64,000 nucleotides of DNA from Enterococcus durans NBRC 100479 = LMG 10746 (GTDB taxonomy: Bacteria; Bacillota; Bacilli; Lactobacillales; Enterococcaceae), in contig NZ_BCQB01000003.1 of NCBI RefSeq assembly GCF_001544215.1, positions 47,261-111,260 of the forward strand, in the 5' to 3' direction. This document shows, one piece after another, positions 1 to 9,421 of this stretch. Both the position numbers and the translations under genes were made by a program. Every line of letters begins with the position of its first letter. Position 1 is the stretch's first letter. The notes below the pieces were generated by a model, which saw only the letters and a program-made list of their open reading frames with translations, made no database searches and had not been told where the DNA came from.

Positions 1-379
1 TCAGGCGCAAAGTCCCCCAAAAGAAGGAATCTCCGATGCCAGCTAAAGGCCCCATGAGAGATGTTTTGATGCTATCGATAGCTGTCACATCAAACTCTGG
101 ATCATGTATATTTTCTTCTTCCATGGCGGCATTTATCCCTAAGATCAGGGTGACGATATGTGGCGTCGTATTGAAGAATTCTAAATGGCGTTTCAAGGCT
201 GCAGCCATGTCCTCTTTCGTATGGTAAAGCTTTTTTAGGATAGGGATGATCGCATATGCGTAAGCCATATTCATTTGTCGCTCATAATTCCAAGAAAATT
301 CCATCTGAAAGGAACGCCAAAATACATGGTTCAATTCTTTTTTAGTGATACGATTCTTGTCTTGTTCAGAAGTCTTCAT
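1..379 (-). CDS. PTS mannose/fructose/sorbose-family IID component (partial, cut by window edge)
   Basis: About the first 126 residues are visible; the C-terminus lies left of the window. The protein starts MKTSEQDKNRITKKELNHVF and continues with a WRSFQMEFSWNYERQMNMAY segment and a GPLAGIGDSFFWGT motif, both typical of IID subunits of the mannose PTS family. IID and IIC together form the membrane sugar channel that accepts phosphate from IIB. The ATG lies inside the 3' end of the IIC gene (14-nt overlap), so the two are translationally coupled. It is the last visible gene of the IIA-IIB-IIC-IID operon driven by the sigma-54 promoter near 2.1 kb. Substrate cannot be read from the sequence. 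Confidence 0.9.
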   Translation of the reverse strand, partial: MKTSEQDKNRITKKELNHVFWRSFQMEFSWNYERQMNMAYAYAIIPILKKLYHTKEDMAAALKRHLEFFNTTPHIVTLILGINAAMEEENIHDPEFDVTAIDSIKTSLMGPLAGIGDSFFWGTLRL

Positions 380-1145
380 CTTCTTCTACCTCCCCTGCTG
401 AAGTTTGAACAGCTGTCTTTTGAACATTCATGATGTTTACTACTACTACTGCTAAAATGGCCCCAAAAATAGCAATTCCAGTAACTGGTATCTTCAAGTA
501 AGAAGCCAAAGCAAATCCTAAAAAGAAATAAGGCACTACTTTTTTATTGATTAATAGGCGGGCTAACATCGCAAATCCTAATGCTGGAATCAATCCCGTA
601 GCAACAGTTAATCCGTTTTGAACAAAATCAGGGATTTTTTCTAGCAGACTGCCGATCGTATTGCTTCCCACCATATAGGAAATCGTCACAATTAGACCTA
701 ACATAAGGGACAGTCCAAACCCAGCGAGTAAATGCATATGTTCAACGCCTTTGTAATTTCCCTCTTCTGCATAACGATCTGCTTTATGGGTCATCAACGG
801 GATTAATAAACCTAAATAAACATTTTTCAAAATCAAAGTGAGCGTTGCAATCGGCAACCCTAATAATAGAGCTGTTTCTGTTCCTGCTCCTGCAGTGATT
901 GCAAATGCTGTTCCTAAAATACCGCCCGTCACAACATCTGGTGGGATAGAGGCACCAACTGAAAATGAACCAATAAAAGCTAACTCTAAAGTGGCCCCCA
1001 TGATGACACCTGCCTTAACATCACCTAACACGATCCCGGTAAATAATCCCGTGACAATTGGCCGAGAAAGCAGGGAAGTACCTAACGCATATTCTGATTG
1101 TGCAATAAAAGCAACTAGTCCTAAAAGAACCGCTTGTAGGATCAT
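366..1145 (-). CDS. PTS mannose-family IIC component
   Basis: This 259-residue protein is almost entirely hydrophobic and matches the usual length of IIC permease subunits. The conserved early region GLFTGIVLGDVKAGVIMGAT, followed by ELAFIGSFSVGASIPPDVVTG, is the hallmark of EII-Sor/Man IIC proteins. It forms the sugar-translocating part of the membrane complex with IID. The charged tail EVEEDEDF overlaps the start of IID. It sits 17 nt downstream of the IIB gene. The operon lacks a fused IIAB protein, unlike the general glucose/mannose PTS, so it is probably a dedicated, inducible transporter of the levan/fructose, sorbose or amino-sugar type. The exact sugar is inference. Confidence 0.9.
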   Translation of the reverse strand: MILQAVLLGLVAFIAQSEYALGTSLLSRPIVTGLFTGIVLGDVKAGVIMGATLELAFIGSFSVGASIPPDVVTGGILGTAFAITAGAGTETALLLGLPIATLTLILKNVYLGLLIPLMTHKADRYAEEGNYKGVEHMHLLAGFGLSLMLGLIVTISYMVGSNTIGSLLEKIPDFVQNGLTVATGLIPALGFAMLARLLINKKVVPYFFLGFALASYLKIPVTGIAIFGAILAVVVVNIMNVQKTAVQTSAGEVEEDEDF

Positions 1146-1162
1146 AATTTAACCTTCCTTTC

Positions 1163-1633
1163 TCATAAAACTTCTTTGGCAGCTACTTTTTTGTCTGCAG
1201 GCACTTGACGGATTTCAACTTCTACTTGATCCGTCAGCAACTGTTTCAATAATTCTTCTTCTTCGGGTAAAACATTGACCGCTTTTCCTAAACTTCTCGT
1301 TCCTTCTTTCGCTTTGATCCCTCCTAAATTGATGTGTTTGATCTCAGGGCAAGCTTTTGCTAATGCATAGGCATCTTTGATCGATTCCACCACAATGAAT
1401 AATTTGTATTTATCTGTGACACCACTTTGCAACGCACTGATTGAATCTTGAATCGATTTGATCACTAACTTTACGCCCTGTGGTTTAGCCAATTTGATTG
1501 TTGTTTTACGTATTTCATTCTTTGGTACATCATCATTTGCAATCAAAATACAATCTGCTCCGATTGCCTGTGTCCAAGAAAATGCAACTTGACCATGTAA
1601 TAAACGGTGATCTACTCTTGTTAAAATAATCAT
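1163..1633 (-). CDS. PTS mannose-family IIB component
   Basis: 156 residues, a typical length for separate IIB domains of this family. The N-terminus MIILTRVDHRLLHGQVAFSW carries the characteristic VDHRLLHGQV signature, in which the second His (about residue 13) is the phosphorylated residue that takes phosphate from IIA and hands it to the sugar. The rest shows the expected alternating alpha/beta pattern with LGGIK and GTRSLGKAV segments. The gene lies 12 nt after IIA and 17 nt before IIC, consistent with one transcript. Cytoplasmic and peripheral to the IIC/IID complex. Confidence 0.92.
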   Translation of the reverse strand: MIILTRVDHRLLHGQVAFSWTQAIGADCILIANDDVPKNEIRKTTIKLAKPQGVKLVIKSIQDSISALQSGVTDKYKLFIVVESIKDAYALAKACPEIKHINLGGIKAKEGTRSLGKAVNVLPEEEELLKQLLTDQVEVEIRQVPADKKVAAKEVL

Positions 1634-1645
1634 TTGATACCCCTC

Positions 1646-2065
1646 CTAAAATTCTTCTTCTTCGATTTTTGTTTTTATGCTTTCATTGCAGAACTGGATC
1701 GTTTCTTTCGACTCACGTAATGCTCGTTGAATCAATTCAGTGATTGAATCTACCATTTCGACTTGTGCGACGATCTCAATCAACAAAGGTAAATTCAATC
1801 CAGCAATCAAATAGATGTTTGGTTGATCAATATATTGTAAAATTTCATTATTCACGCTTCCGCCAAACAAATCGGTCAAAATGATCAACTCTTTTCCTTT
1901 ATATTCCTCGATCAATCGTTTAACTGATTTGGTCAGATCAAATGATTCAGACATATAACAATCTAAAGCAGTGATCGAATGATGCGTCCCATAGATAAGC
2001 TCCAACGAATTTAAAATGCCCGAAGCAAAATGTCCATGGGAAGCAATGATGATTTTTTTTTCCAC
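1646..2065 (-). CDS. PTS mannose-family IIA component
   Basis: 139 residues. The start MEKKIIIASHGHFASGILNS contains the conserved SHGHFASG motif; His10 is the expected phosphorylation site for HPr-P. A downstream LTDLFGGSVNNEI segment is the second conserved IIA-Man motif. First gene of the PTS operon, directly downstream of levR and of a sigma-54 promoter at 2100-2115. The RBS AAGAGGTG is 6-8 nt before the ATG. The product also probably controls the LevR activator through its phosphorylation state, as in related systems; that is family knowledge, not visible here. Confidence 0.93.
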   Translation of the reverse strand: MEKKIIIASHGHFASGILNSLELIYGTHHSITALDCYMSESFDLTKSVKRLIEEYKGKELIILTDLFGGSVNNEILQYIDQPNIYLIAGLNLPLLIEIVAQVEMVDSITELIQRALRESKETIQFCNESIKTKIEEEEF

Positions 2066-2099
2066 TTTAACACCTCTTTCTTACTCTCAATTTAAATAA

Positions 2100-2115
2100 A
2101 GCAAGATACATGCCA
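2100..2115 (-). promoter_or_regulatory. sigma-54 (-24/-12) promoter of the PTS operon
   Basis: Read on the minus strand the 16-mer is TGGCATGTATCTTGCT, which fits TGGCAY-R-N4-TTGCW at every position. The -24 GG is at 2113-2114 and the -12 GC at 2101-2102, placing transcription start about 25 nt upstream of the IIA Shine-Dalgarno. Its position between the sigma-54 activator gene and the PTS genes is the classical arrangement. The element is embedded in an inverted repeat (CAAGATAC...GTATCTTG) that may also act in levR termination. Confidence 0.85.
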
Positions 2116-2141
2116 AAAATAGTGGCCGTATCTTGTTTTGA

Positions 2142-4910
2142 TCAGAATTCTTCGTCTTTCCCTATCTTCTCTTCAATATTTATCAAAATATCATAGATAT
2201 AGGCTACCTCTGAAGTAGGAATCTTGACACTGTAATGTTCTTCGATGACACTAAATGCTTCTTTTATAGAATCAAACATTTCTTTTTGACACTTCGATAT
2301 CGTCTCTTGACCGTGATAATTTTCAATGGGAATTTGTCGGATCAGGCGTTCAATCAAACAGCTGACATGGACGTAAAGCGCGATCTTTTTTGGTGTATTG
2401 ATGTCTGTAGCCAATCTAAGTTCTAATTCACGTACGAAATATTCGATCTCTGTCATTACTTTTTCCGTATCCAGAATCGTGACCGAATCTAAAACTTTTT
2501 CCAATGAAAAATTACGTACGAAGCGCTGATCAAAATCTCCCCTTTCTTTTTCGGGAAAAATTGGCACTAACCATTCAGTGAGCTGATCCATTTGTTCGCC
2601 TGAGATCAAGGACTCTATAGATAAATAGGGCGTAACTTCAATTTGCGGATTCATCGTTCCAATGACGCCTATGACATCATACATTGAGAAAACAGTTTCT
2701 TTTTTCTTTCTTTCAGCTAACACATGATATTCGTAGGGCATAATTTTTAGCGCATGATTTGTTGGCAAACTTTTTTCCAATAATTCAGCCATATGAGTGG
2801 CTGTGCCTATCCCCGTGGCGCAAGTGACGAGTAATGCTTTTGGTTTATGTTTTTCAGGATAGATGATCTTCCATTCTGATTTTGTAGCATCAACGGCTTG
2901 CTGAACGATCGTCTCTAGATCCAAAAGGTTCTGCATTCTTTCACCGATCGTGATCGCTAAGGGTGTCGTCACGTTATTCAAGATCACGATCGGTGCAAAT
3001 ACTTGATCTTTAAATAATTGATAGATTTCCTTCAAAGAACCCATGTCCACTAGGATGATCAAGCCGTTCGATAGATCATGATGGTTACTGTAATCAATGA
3101 TTTCATTCGCAATTTGTTGTGGCGTCACATCTAGTGGCATGTCAAATGATTCAAATAGATCTTGTCCTAATAAACGATTCGCGACATTTGCCATACTGCT
3201 GGCTGTTGCATACCCGTGTGCGGCTATGATCGCTTTGGGGATGCTTTGCTCTTTTGACCATTTCGTCCGTTTCAGATAGATCGTTAAAATTATTTTATCC
3301 AACAACGTGCTATCTAAATCTAGTTTTGAATGCGTCAACTCCAAAATACGCGTAGCATACTGATAATTCGCTGGATAAAGTAGCTCTAATTGCTGGGATA
3401 ATCCCTTCATTAATTGAAGGATTTCCTCTTCATCTGGTAGCCATTTGACTGTACTACGCTGATACAGATAATAACTTAATGCATACACGGTGTTCCCATC
3501 AAATCTGATTTGATAGGCACTTTCCATCTGTTTCAGCGTTTCACGGATCGTATGCATCCAATAGACCAGTAATTCATGCTTTTCTTGTCGGCTTGTCTCA
3601 AAGAGCAAAAAATCAAATAAATGCACAACTTCTTCTTTTAGTTTATCCTCGCAATTGTTCAAAGAGGTTCCACTTTTTTTGAAAGTCAAAAGCAACTCTT
3701 CAAAACAGCGAATGATCCGCTCTTGTTCTGGCTGCCTTTTTTCCATTAAATATTCAAGGTTCTGTTTATCAGTGATCCATACATCTGATTGGGTCGAATT
3801 ATTATTGGGAGAAAGCGTTAAGAGATATTTTTGCAGATGTTGCAGTTTGATACATAGCTTATCTTCTTCTTTCTGCTCTGCAAATGCTTTTGCTACCGCA
3901 ACCTTGACGTTATTCTTCAATTCTCCGATATTGCCGCTAAAATCCTGATTCGATAAAATCGTCAGTACTTGTCCGCTTACTTTCATTGGATACTTGATTT
4001 TTCGCTGTTCAGCTAAAAAAAAGGAATAGATCAATTCCAGTCGTTCTTCTTTTTGTCGTTCTTTTAAAGAAGGTAAGTCGATTTTGATCGGTATCCTACG
4101 TGTAAAAGTGTGGAGAAAATGGCTTGTTACTTCTTCTGTTGTTGCAAAGAACAAGCGAACATCGACTTTTCTTGCATGGTTCGTATCTCCCATGCGATAA
4201 ATGATTCCTTTATCTAAATACGTAAACAACTTTTCTTGTCCTTCTGGACTTAATCGATGGACTTCATCCAAAAAGAGGATACCTCCATCTGCGGCCTCAA
4301 ATGCACCTATTTTATCTTGAACTGCACCTGTATAAGCACCTGTGACATGACCAAATAGATTACTTGTTAACAATTCTGGATTATCCGCATATTGCGCACA
4401 ATTCAATGTGATGAGGGGGGCATTTTCTGTCAGCAGATCATATTCCAAACAATATTGATAAATAATGTTTACAAGATAGCTTTTACCAGTCCCACTTTCT
4501 CCTGTAAGTAAGACAGGAAGTCCCCCATCAGGATAAAAAAGAGCGGTTTTGATTTGCTCGATACTTTCTTTGAGACTGGCGTCATGACCGATCACTAATG
4601 AAAATAAATCTTTACTGCGCGCAAATATTGGTTTTTCTTCCTTTATTTTATTTGTCGAAGAATAGAACGTCTTGCTTAAAGGAAAAAATTGATGTTCAAA
4701 CGCACTTTTATGAAAATAATAAACCGGTCGTGAGTTCACTTTTACTAGCAACTCTTCCTCATTTAATTGATTTAAATAATGGCTGATCGTATTTCGTTTC
4801 ACGTTGAAATATTCTGCCAATTTCTTCGCTGTAAACACATCGCTTATCTGATCGATATCGATAAAAGCAGTTTGATTCTCTAAATAAGTCAGAATTTCTT
4901 TTTTTAGCAT
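2142..4910 (-). CDS. levR: LevR/ManR-family sigma-54-dependent PTS activator
   Basis: A 922-residue modular regulator. In order it shows an N-terminal helix-turn-helix (KKLAEYFNVKRNTISHYLNQ), an AAA+ sigma-54 interaction domain with Walker A GESGTGKSY near residue 140, a GAYTGA loop (variant of GAFTGA) and Walker B GGILFLDEVHRL, a PRD around residues 430-540, an EIIA-like domain (AIIAAHGYATASSMANVANR), an EIIB-like domain (LLVTCATGIGTATHMAELL), and a second C-terminal PRD (HVSCLIERLI). It should activate the adjacent sigma-54 promoter under control of HPr/EIIB phosphorylation. The ATG at 4910 is preferred over a GTG at 4919 because GGAGAGAGGTG is well spaced from it. Ends only 26 nt before the promoter it probably controls. 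Confidence 0.93.
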   Translation of the reverse strand: MLKKEILTYLENQTAFIDIDQISDVFTAKKLAEYFNVKRNTISHYLNQLNEEELLVKVNSRPVYYFHKSAFEHQFFPLSKTFYSSTNKIKEEKPIFARSKDLFSLVIGHDASLKESIEQIKTALFYPDGGLPVLLTGESGTGKSYLVNIIYQYCLEYDLLTENAPLITLNCAQYADNPELLTSNLFGHVTGAYTGAVQDKIGAFEAADGGILFLDEVHRLSPEGQEKLFTYLDKGIIYRMGDTNHARKVDVRLFFATTEEVTSHFLHTFTRRIPIKIDLPSLKERQKEERLELIYSFFLAEQRKIKYPMKVSGQVLTILSNQDFSGNIGELKNNVKVAVAKAFAEQKEEDKLCIKLQHLQKYLLTLSPNNNSTQSDVWITDKQNLEYLMEKRQPEQERIIRCFEELLLTFKKSGTSLNNCEDKLKEEVVHLFDFLLFETSRQEKHELLVYWMHTIRETLKQMESAYQIRFDGNTVYALSYYLYQRSTVKWLPDEEEILQLMKGLSQQLELLYPANYQYATRILELTHSKLDLDSTLLDKIILTIYLKRTKWSKEQSIPKAIIAAHGYATASSMANVANRLLGQDLFESFDMPLDVTPQQIANEIIDYSNHHDLSNGLIILVDMGSLKEIYQLFKDQVFAPIVILNNVTTPLAITIGERMQNLLDLETIVQQAVDATKSEWKIIYPEKHKPKALLVTCATGIGTATHMAELLEKSLPTNHALKIMPYEYHVLAERKKKETVFSMYDVIGVIGTMNPQIEVTPYLSIESLISGEQMDQLTEWLVPIFPEKERGDFDQRFVRNFSLEKVLDSVTILDTEKVMTEIEYFVRELELRLATDINTPKKIALYVHVSCLIERLIRQIPIENYHGQETISKCQKEMFDSIKEAFSVIEEHYSVKIPTSEVAYIYDILINIEEKIGKDEEF

Positions 4911-5007
4911 TTTTTTCACCTCTCTCCAATAATAGAAAACGCATTCATTTTGTCAATAAAAGATTTTGTTTTTTTCACCATTGATTCAAAAAAAGCGGAA
5001 CAATCAG

Positions 5008-5021
5008 CGAAAACGTTAAAT
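5008..5021. promoter_or_regulatory. possible cre (CcpA) site upstream of levR
   Basis: CGAAAACGTTAAAT matches the cre consensus TGWAARCGYTWNCW at 12 of 14 positions. It lies about 100 bp upstream of the levR start and about 200 bp upstream of the ABC exporter on the other strand. Carbon catabolite repression of levR would make sense. The 313-bp gap at 4911-5223 otherwise holds AT-rich divergent promoter DNA and a small imperfect palindrome near 5125-5150. Confidence 0.35.
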
Positions 5022-5223
5022 TCACTTTAAAGTTTCATTTATGAAAAGGCTTGTTCACTTTTCATTCTAAATTTCATAAGCTACAATGTGAGAGTACCTA
5101 CTTATATATAGGAATGAATTCATTTAGATATCTTTATTGATATCCAATATGTTCAAGCAGCTAAAAAACCATTACTTCTTTTCTGGATAGTGATTAGCTG
5201 AAAACTTTGTTAGGAGGAATCAT

Positions 5224-6939
5224 ATGATTCAATTATTACGTTATGCAAAAGATTATCGTAAACAGATCATTTTAGGCCCAGTATTCAAGTTCTTTGAAGC
5301 TGTGTTCGAATTGATCCTGCCTCTTTTGATGGCGTCTTTGATCGATAATGGGCTTAAAATGAACGATCGAGGAATGATTATCAAAATGGGGGTCTGGATG
5401 ATCGCTATGTCAGTGATTGGCTTAGTTTGTGCCATCATCTGTCAATATTACGCATCGGTTGCTTCCCAAGGGTTCGGTACCGAACTGCGCAATCAGCTAA
5501 TCAAAAAAATCAATTCATTTTCACATAGTGAACTGAACCACTTTGGAACAGATACGCTGATCACACGAATGACAAATGATATCAATCAATTACAGCTGGC
5601 TCTCGCAATGGTCATCCGTTTGTTGATCCGTGCTCCTTTTTTAAGTATCGGCTCAGTAGTCATGGCATTTGTCATTGATTGGGAAGTGGGCTTATTTTTC
5701 TTAGCACTATTACCTATTTTTTCAGTTATTTTATATTTTATTATCAAAAAAACAATTCCTCTTTATCAAAAGGTACAAGAAAAATTAGATCGCCTAAACG
5801 CAACTGTTAGTCAAAATCTAAGTGGTGTACGTGTGATCCGTGCATTTTCTCGTACAGCTACAGAAATCGATACATTCAATAACGACACTGATGATCTGGC
5901 AAAGAATTATCTTCGTGTTTCGAATATTTCTGCTCTATTATCTCCTGCAACCACTTTGATTATGAACGTGGGGATCATCTGTCTATTGACCGTGGGGGGA
6001 ATCAAAGTCAACATTGGTAATTTACAACAGGGACAAGTCTTAGCCTTGATCAATTATATGAATCAAATGTTATTGGCACTAATCGTCGTCTCTAATCTAG
6101 TGGTCATTTTTACAAGAGCCGAAGCTTCAGGAAATCGAATCAAAGAAGTGTTAGCCACAGAAAATACCATTGTTGATGCCGCTGAACCTCTCACTCCTGA
6201 TTTCCACTCTCAGAATATGATCCAATTCGATCATGTTGATTTTCGCTATACACCAGATTCTGGCTTAGCCTTACAAGATATCACCTTCCAGCTAAAAAGA
6301 AAGACAGTCCTTGGGATCATTGGTCCTACTGGTAGCGGGAAAACCACATTGACTCAATTGATTCCTCGCTTCTATGATGTTAGCGCTGGTGCTATTTCCT
6401 TTGCCGAAGTCGATGTACGTTCTTGGGACCTTGATTCTTTAAGACACCAAATTTCACAAGTACCGCAGACTTCTGTCTTGTTTACTGGAACGATTCGTGA
6501 AAATCTACAGTGGGGAAAACAAGAAGCGAGCGATGAAGAATGTTGGGAAGCTTTACGGATTGCACAAGCAGAAGATTTCGTTCGCCAACTCCCTAAAGGT
6601 TTGGATACTAAAGTAATGGAGAACGGAAAGAATTTTTCTGGTGGACAAAAGCAGCGACTAACCATCGCACGTGCATTGATTGCCAAACCAGAATTGCTTA
6701 TCCTAGATGATTCGTTGAGCGCTCTCGATTATCAAACCGATCTAAATCTGAGAAAAGCGTTACAAACGTCATTGGACAGCACCGTGATCATCATCTCGCA
6801 ACGGATCCGCTCGATTCAAGAAGCACATACGATTTTAGTAATGGATCAAGGAAAAATCGTGGCTCAAGGTACTCACGAAGATCTACTAGCGCATTCAGAA
6901 GAATACCGCGAAATCGTCGCCTCACAGGAGGAAGCATAG
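5224..6939 (+). CDS. heterodimeric multidrug ABC exporter, subunit 1 (EfrA/LmrC-like)
   Basis: 571 residues: six-helix exporter membrane domain followed by an ATPase domain, a half-transporter. Walker A is GPTGSGKTT, the signature is FSGGQKQR and Walker B reads LLILDDSLSALD. The catalytic Glu after Walker B is replaced by Asp (LDDS), which marks the degenerate site found in one partner of asymmetric exporters such as LmrCD, BmrCD and EfrAB. It is followed after one base by its partner at 6941, so the two are co-translated and should heterodimerise to pump drugs or amphiphiles out of the cell. RBS TAGGAGGAATCAT is strong. Which of the enterococcal pairs (EfrAB or EfrCD) is orthologous cannot be settled by eye. 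Confidence 0.88.
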   Translation: MIQLLRYAKDYRKQIILGPVFKFFEAVFELILPLLMASLIDNGLKMNDRGMIIKMGVWMIAMSVIGLVCAIICQYYASVASQGFGTELRNQLIKKINSFSHSELNHFGTDTLITRMTNDINQLQLALAMVIRLLIRAPFLSIGSVVMAFVIDWEVGLFFLALLPIFSVILYFIIKKTIPLYQKVQEKLDRLNATVSQNLSGVRVIRAFSRTATEIDTFNNDTDDLAKNYLRVSNISALLSPATTLIMNVGIICLLTVGGIKVNIGNLQQGQVLALINYMNQMLLALIVVSNLVVIFTRAEASGNRIKEVLATENTIVDAAEPLTPDFHSQNMIQFDHVDFRYTPDSGLALQDITFQLKRKTVLGIIGPTGSGKTTLTQLIPRFYDVSAGAISFAEVDVRSWDLDSLRHQISQVPQTSVLFTGTIRENLQWGKQEASDEECWEALRIAQAEDFVRQLPKGLDTKVMENGKNFSGGQKQRLTIARALIAKPELLILDDSLSALDYQTDLNLRKALQTSLDSTVIIISQRIRSIQEAHTILVMDQGKIVAQGTHEDLLAHSEEYREIVASQEEA

Positions 6940-6940
6940 T

Positions 6941-8704
6941 ATGAAAACAAAAAAAATCTCTTGGAAAATCCTTAGACGTTTTGTTCCTTATCTTACGGCT
7001 TATTCCAAAGACATTTGGTTAGCTATCCTGTTAGGGATCATCAATGGGATCGCGACTGTTGTTATGACCTTACAGATTGGTCAAAGTATCGATCAAATAA
7101 TTGGTGTCGGTCAGGTTAGATTCACTAAGCTTTTCCACTTACTTTTACTATCTGGCGGTATCGTTTTGATCAATGTAGTCAGTCAGTGGCTGATCCAGGT
7201 CTTGAGTAACCGTCTGGCTTATCTTTCAGTAGCTAAACTTAGAAAAGATGCATTTGCTCGTCTGAATAAATTGCCCCTTCGCTACTACGATCAAAATTCT
7301 CATGGGAATATCGTCAGTCGTTTTACAAATGACATGGACAACATCTCCATTGCCATATCAGCCGCCTTCAATCAATTATTCGCAGGTGTAGCGATTATCG
7401 TTTTATCCTTTATCTTTATGTTAAGATTAAGTCCTTTGTTGACTTTGGTGGTTGTTTGTTCGACGCCAATCATCTTTCTGGTTAGTTGGATCGTAGCTCG
7501 AGCTTCTCAAAATGATTTCGACAATCAACAAAAGATCATTGGAAACATCTCTGGATTCGTTACCGAAAGAATCGGAAATCAAAAGATAATCAAAGCTTTC
7601 CAACAAGAAGAAGTGAATCAGCAACAATTTAGAGTATTGAACGCAGATCTCTACGAAAAAGGCCAACGTGCTCAATTTTCATCTTCATTAACCAATCCTT
7701 CTTCACGTTTTATTGATCATATGGCTTATCTATCTATCGGTTTAGTGGGCGGGTTGCTTGCGCTAAGAAGTGGGTCAGCGATCACTGTCGGTGTGATTTC
7801 AAGCTTTACGATCTACTCCAGTCAATTTTCAAAACCGTTCATTGAGCTTTCAGGTATCACTACTCAAATACAGACAGCTTTTTCTGGTTTAGAACGAGCG
7901 TTTGAATTGATTGACCAACCTGAAGAAACACCTGATGATCCAGATGCGTATGCTTTGAATCCAGACACGATCAAAGGAGAAGTCGTCTTCAATCATGTTT
8001 CTTTTTCCTATGAACCAAAACAACGTCTGATCGAAAATTTCAACTTCAAAGCTGAACCAGGTCAAACAATTGCGATCGTAGGAAAAACTGGAGCAGGAAA
8101 ATCAACGTTAGTCAACTTGTTGATGCGTTTTTATGAGACCACTTCTGGTTATATCACTATTGACGACTATGACATCAGACATATCCAAAGAGATACTTTA
8201 CGAAAAAGCTTTGGTATGGTCCTACAAGACACTTGGTTATTTGACAGTACATTAAGAGAAAACCTTCAGTACGGCAAGCCAGACGCTAGTGATGAGGAAA
8301 TCAATCAAGCCTTAAAAGCTTCTTACATGTATGAATTTGTCGAACGTCTGCCAGAAAAATTAGATACTAAAATTGGCGGACAAGGCCTTAAAATCTCTGA
8401 TGGGCAAAGACAACTATTGACCATTGCTCGTACAATGATCAGTAATCCGCCTATGCTAATCTTAGATGAAGCAACCAGTTCAGTCGATACATTGACCGAA
8501 AAGAAAATCCAAAATGCTTTTCTCGCCATGATGCAAGGAAAAACCAGTTTCGTCATTGCTCACCGTCTTTCAACAATCAAAAACGCCGACCAGATCCTTG
8601 TAATGGACCAAGGTGCAATCGTCGAGATGGGTACTCATGATGAACTACTACAAAAAAATGGCTACTATCATCAGTTATACCAAGCACAATTTACAAAACA
8701 ATAA
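6941..8704 (+). CDS. heterodimeric multidrug ABC exporter, subunit 2 (EfrB/LmrD-like)
   Basis: 587 residues with the same exporter-plus-ATPase layout. Walker A GKTGAGKSTL, signature ISDGQRQLL (D in place of the usual first G) and Walker B MLILDEATSSVD with a canonical catalytic Glu, then the IAHRLSTIKNAD H-loop. Together with the Asp variant in the upstream subunit, this gives one canonical and one degenerate ATP site, the normal arrangement for heterodimeric pumps. An SD (GGAGGAAGC) is within the end of the preceding gene. The operon ends at a strong hairpin at 8709-8750 shared with folT on the other strand. Confidence 0.88.
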   Translation: MKTKKISWKILRRFVPYLTAYSKDIWLAILLGIINGIATVVMTLQIGQSIDQIIGVGQVRFTKLFHLLLLSGGIVLINVVSQWLIQVLSNRLAYLSVAKLRKDAFARLNKLPLRYYDQNSHGNIVSRFTNDMDNISIAISAAFNQLFAGVAIIVLSFIFMLRLSPLLTLVVVCSTPIIFLVSWIVARASQNDFDNQQKIIGNISGFVTERIGNQKIIKAFQQEEVNQQQFRVLNADLYEKGQRAQFSSSLTNPSSRFIDHMAYLSIGLVGGLLALRSGSAITVGVISSFTIYSSQFSKPFIELSGITTQIQTAFSGLERAFELIDQPEETPDDPDAYALNPDTIKGEVVFNHVSFSYEPKQRLIENFNFKAEPGQTIAIVGKTGAGKSTLVNLLMRFYETTSGYITIDDYDIRHIQRDTLRKSFGMVLQDTWLFDSTLRENLQYGKPDASDEEINQALKASYMYEFVERLPEKLDTKIGGQGLKISDGQRQLLTIARTMISNPPMLILDEATSSVDTLTEKKIQNAFLAMMQGKTSFVIAHRLSTIKNADQILVMDQGAIVEMGTHDELLQKNGYYHQLYQAQFTKQ

Positions 8705-8708
8705 TAAA

Positions 8709-8750
8709 AAACAAGCAGTCTTCTGGGATGGGAAGACTGCTTGTTTTTTA
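8709..8750. terminator. bidirectional terminator between the ABC exporter and folT
   Basis: Arms AAACAAGCAGTCTTC and GAAGACTGCTTGTTT flank a short TGGGATGG loop, with A-rich and T-rich flanks on either side, so it can stop transcripts from both converging operons. Confidence 0.9.
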
Positions 8751-9284
8751 TTTTGCATGAATAGTTAAACTATTTAATATCTTTTTATATGGAATACTTC
8801 GTCCAACATAATAAATCGCTATGGACTGTAGAGGGATCCAAATCACTGTTTTTAAGAGACGAGGTGCCCAAACGACCCAACTAAATAATGGTACGTGGTA
8901 CATCATCGCTAGCCATAACGGCGTCAAAATCAAGTTGATGATCAACGTGACGCTCAAGGTAGCTAAGATCGCATTTTTCCAAGTGATTTCTTTTCGATAA
9001 AAAAAGAACCCATAGATTGCTCCTTCGATAAAGGCGTTCAATGTAAATCCAATAAAGAAGGCTGTTTTTGAAAATAATGCCATTCCTACTAAGTCAGCTA
9101 ATACCGCTCCAATCCCTGACCAGAAAGGACCAAACAAAATCCCCATGATCACTTGTGGAATAAAGGTCACACTGATCTTAATAAAAGGTGTTTCGATCGA
9201 TACTAATCGGGATAGGGTGACCATCAAGGCAATCAACAATCCCATAATAGCGATCATACGTGCGTCTAATCTGTTTTTCTTCAT
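8748..9284 (-). CDS. folT: folate ECF transporter substrate-binding subunit FolT
   Basis: 178 residues, six predicted membrane helices, the usual size of an ECF S component. The segment KISVTFIPQVIMGILFGPFW is characteristic of this group, and a THF riboswitch lies directly upstream, which ties the gene to folate uptake. FolT binds folates in the membrane and works with the shared EcfA/A'/T energising module, which is encoded elsewhere. The S-component identity is seen in the sequence; folate specificity rests mainly on the riboswitch. Confidence 0.87.
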   Translation of the reverse strand: MKKNRLDARMIAIMGLLIALMVTLSRLVSIETPFIKISVTFIPQVIMGILFGPFWSGIGAVLADLVGMALFSKTAFFIGFTLNAFIEGAIYGFFFYRKEITWKNAILATLSVTLIINLILTPLWLAMMYHVPLFSWVVWAPRLLKTVIWIPLQSIAIYYVGRSIPYKKILNSLTIHAK

Positions 9285-9321
9285 TTCCTAGCATCTCCTT
9301 TAAGAGCTGCTACACAATACA

Positions 9322-9421
9322 TGCAGCGAATGCGAAAATAAAACCGCGAACAATTCTGTCCTTCGTCAAAGAGGCAACATCCCATCCTCTCAGCACTTAA
9401 CGCTTTATTTCCTACTCTGAT
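9322..9421 (-). ncRNA. THF (tetrahydrofolate) riboswitch upstream of folT
   Basis: On the minus strand the leader reads AGAGTAG, then GCGTTAAGTG, GGATGGGATGTTG, GACGAAGG, CGCGG and finally CGCATTCGCT. These are the conserved blocks of the THF riboswitch in the right order and spacing over about 100 nt. The 5' AGAGTAG is near 9419 and the 3' strand ends near 9322, about 40 nt before the folT ATG. That position suggests control of translation initiation or a short terminator. Folate sufficiency should turn off folT. Confidence 0.9.

Noticed and set aside
838..1152. Plus-strand frame opposite the PTS IIC gene
   Set aside because: Antisense shadow of a clearly coding gene, low-complexity translation, no RBS.
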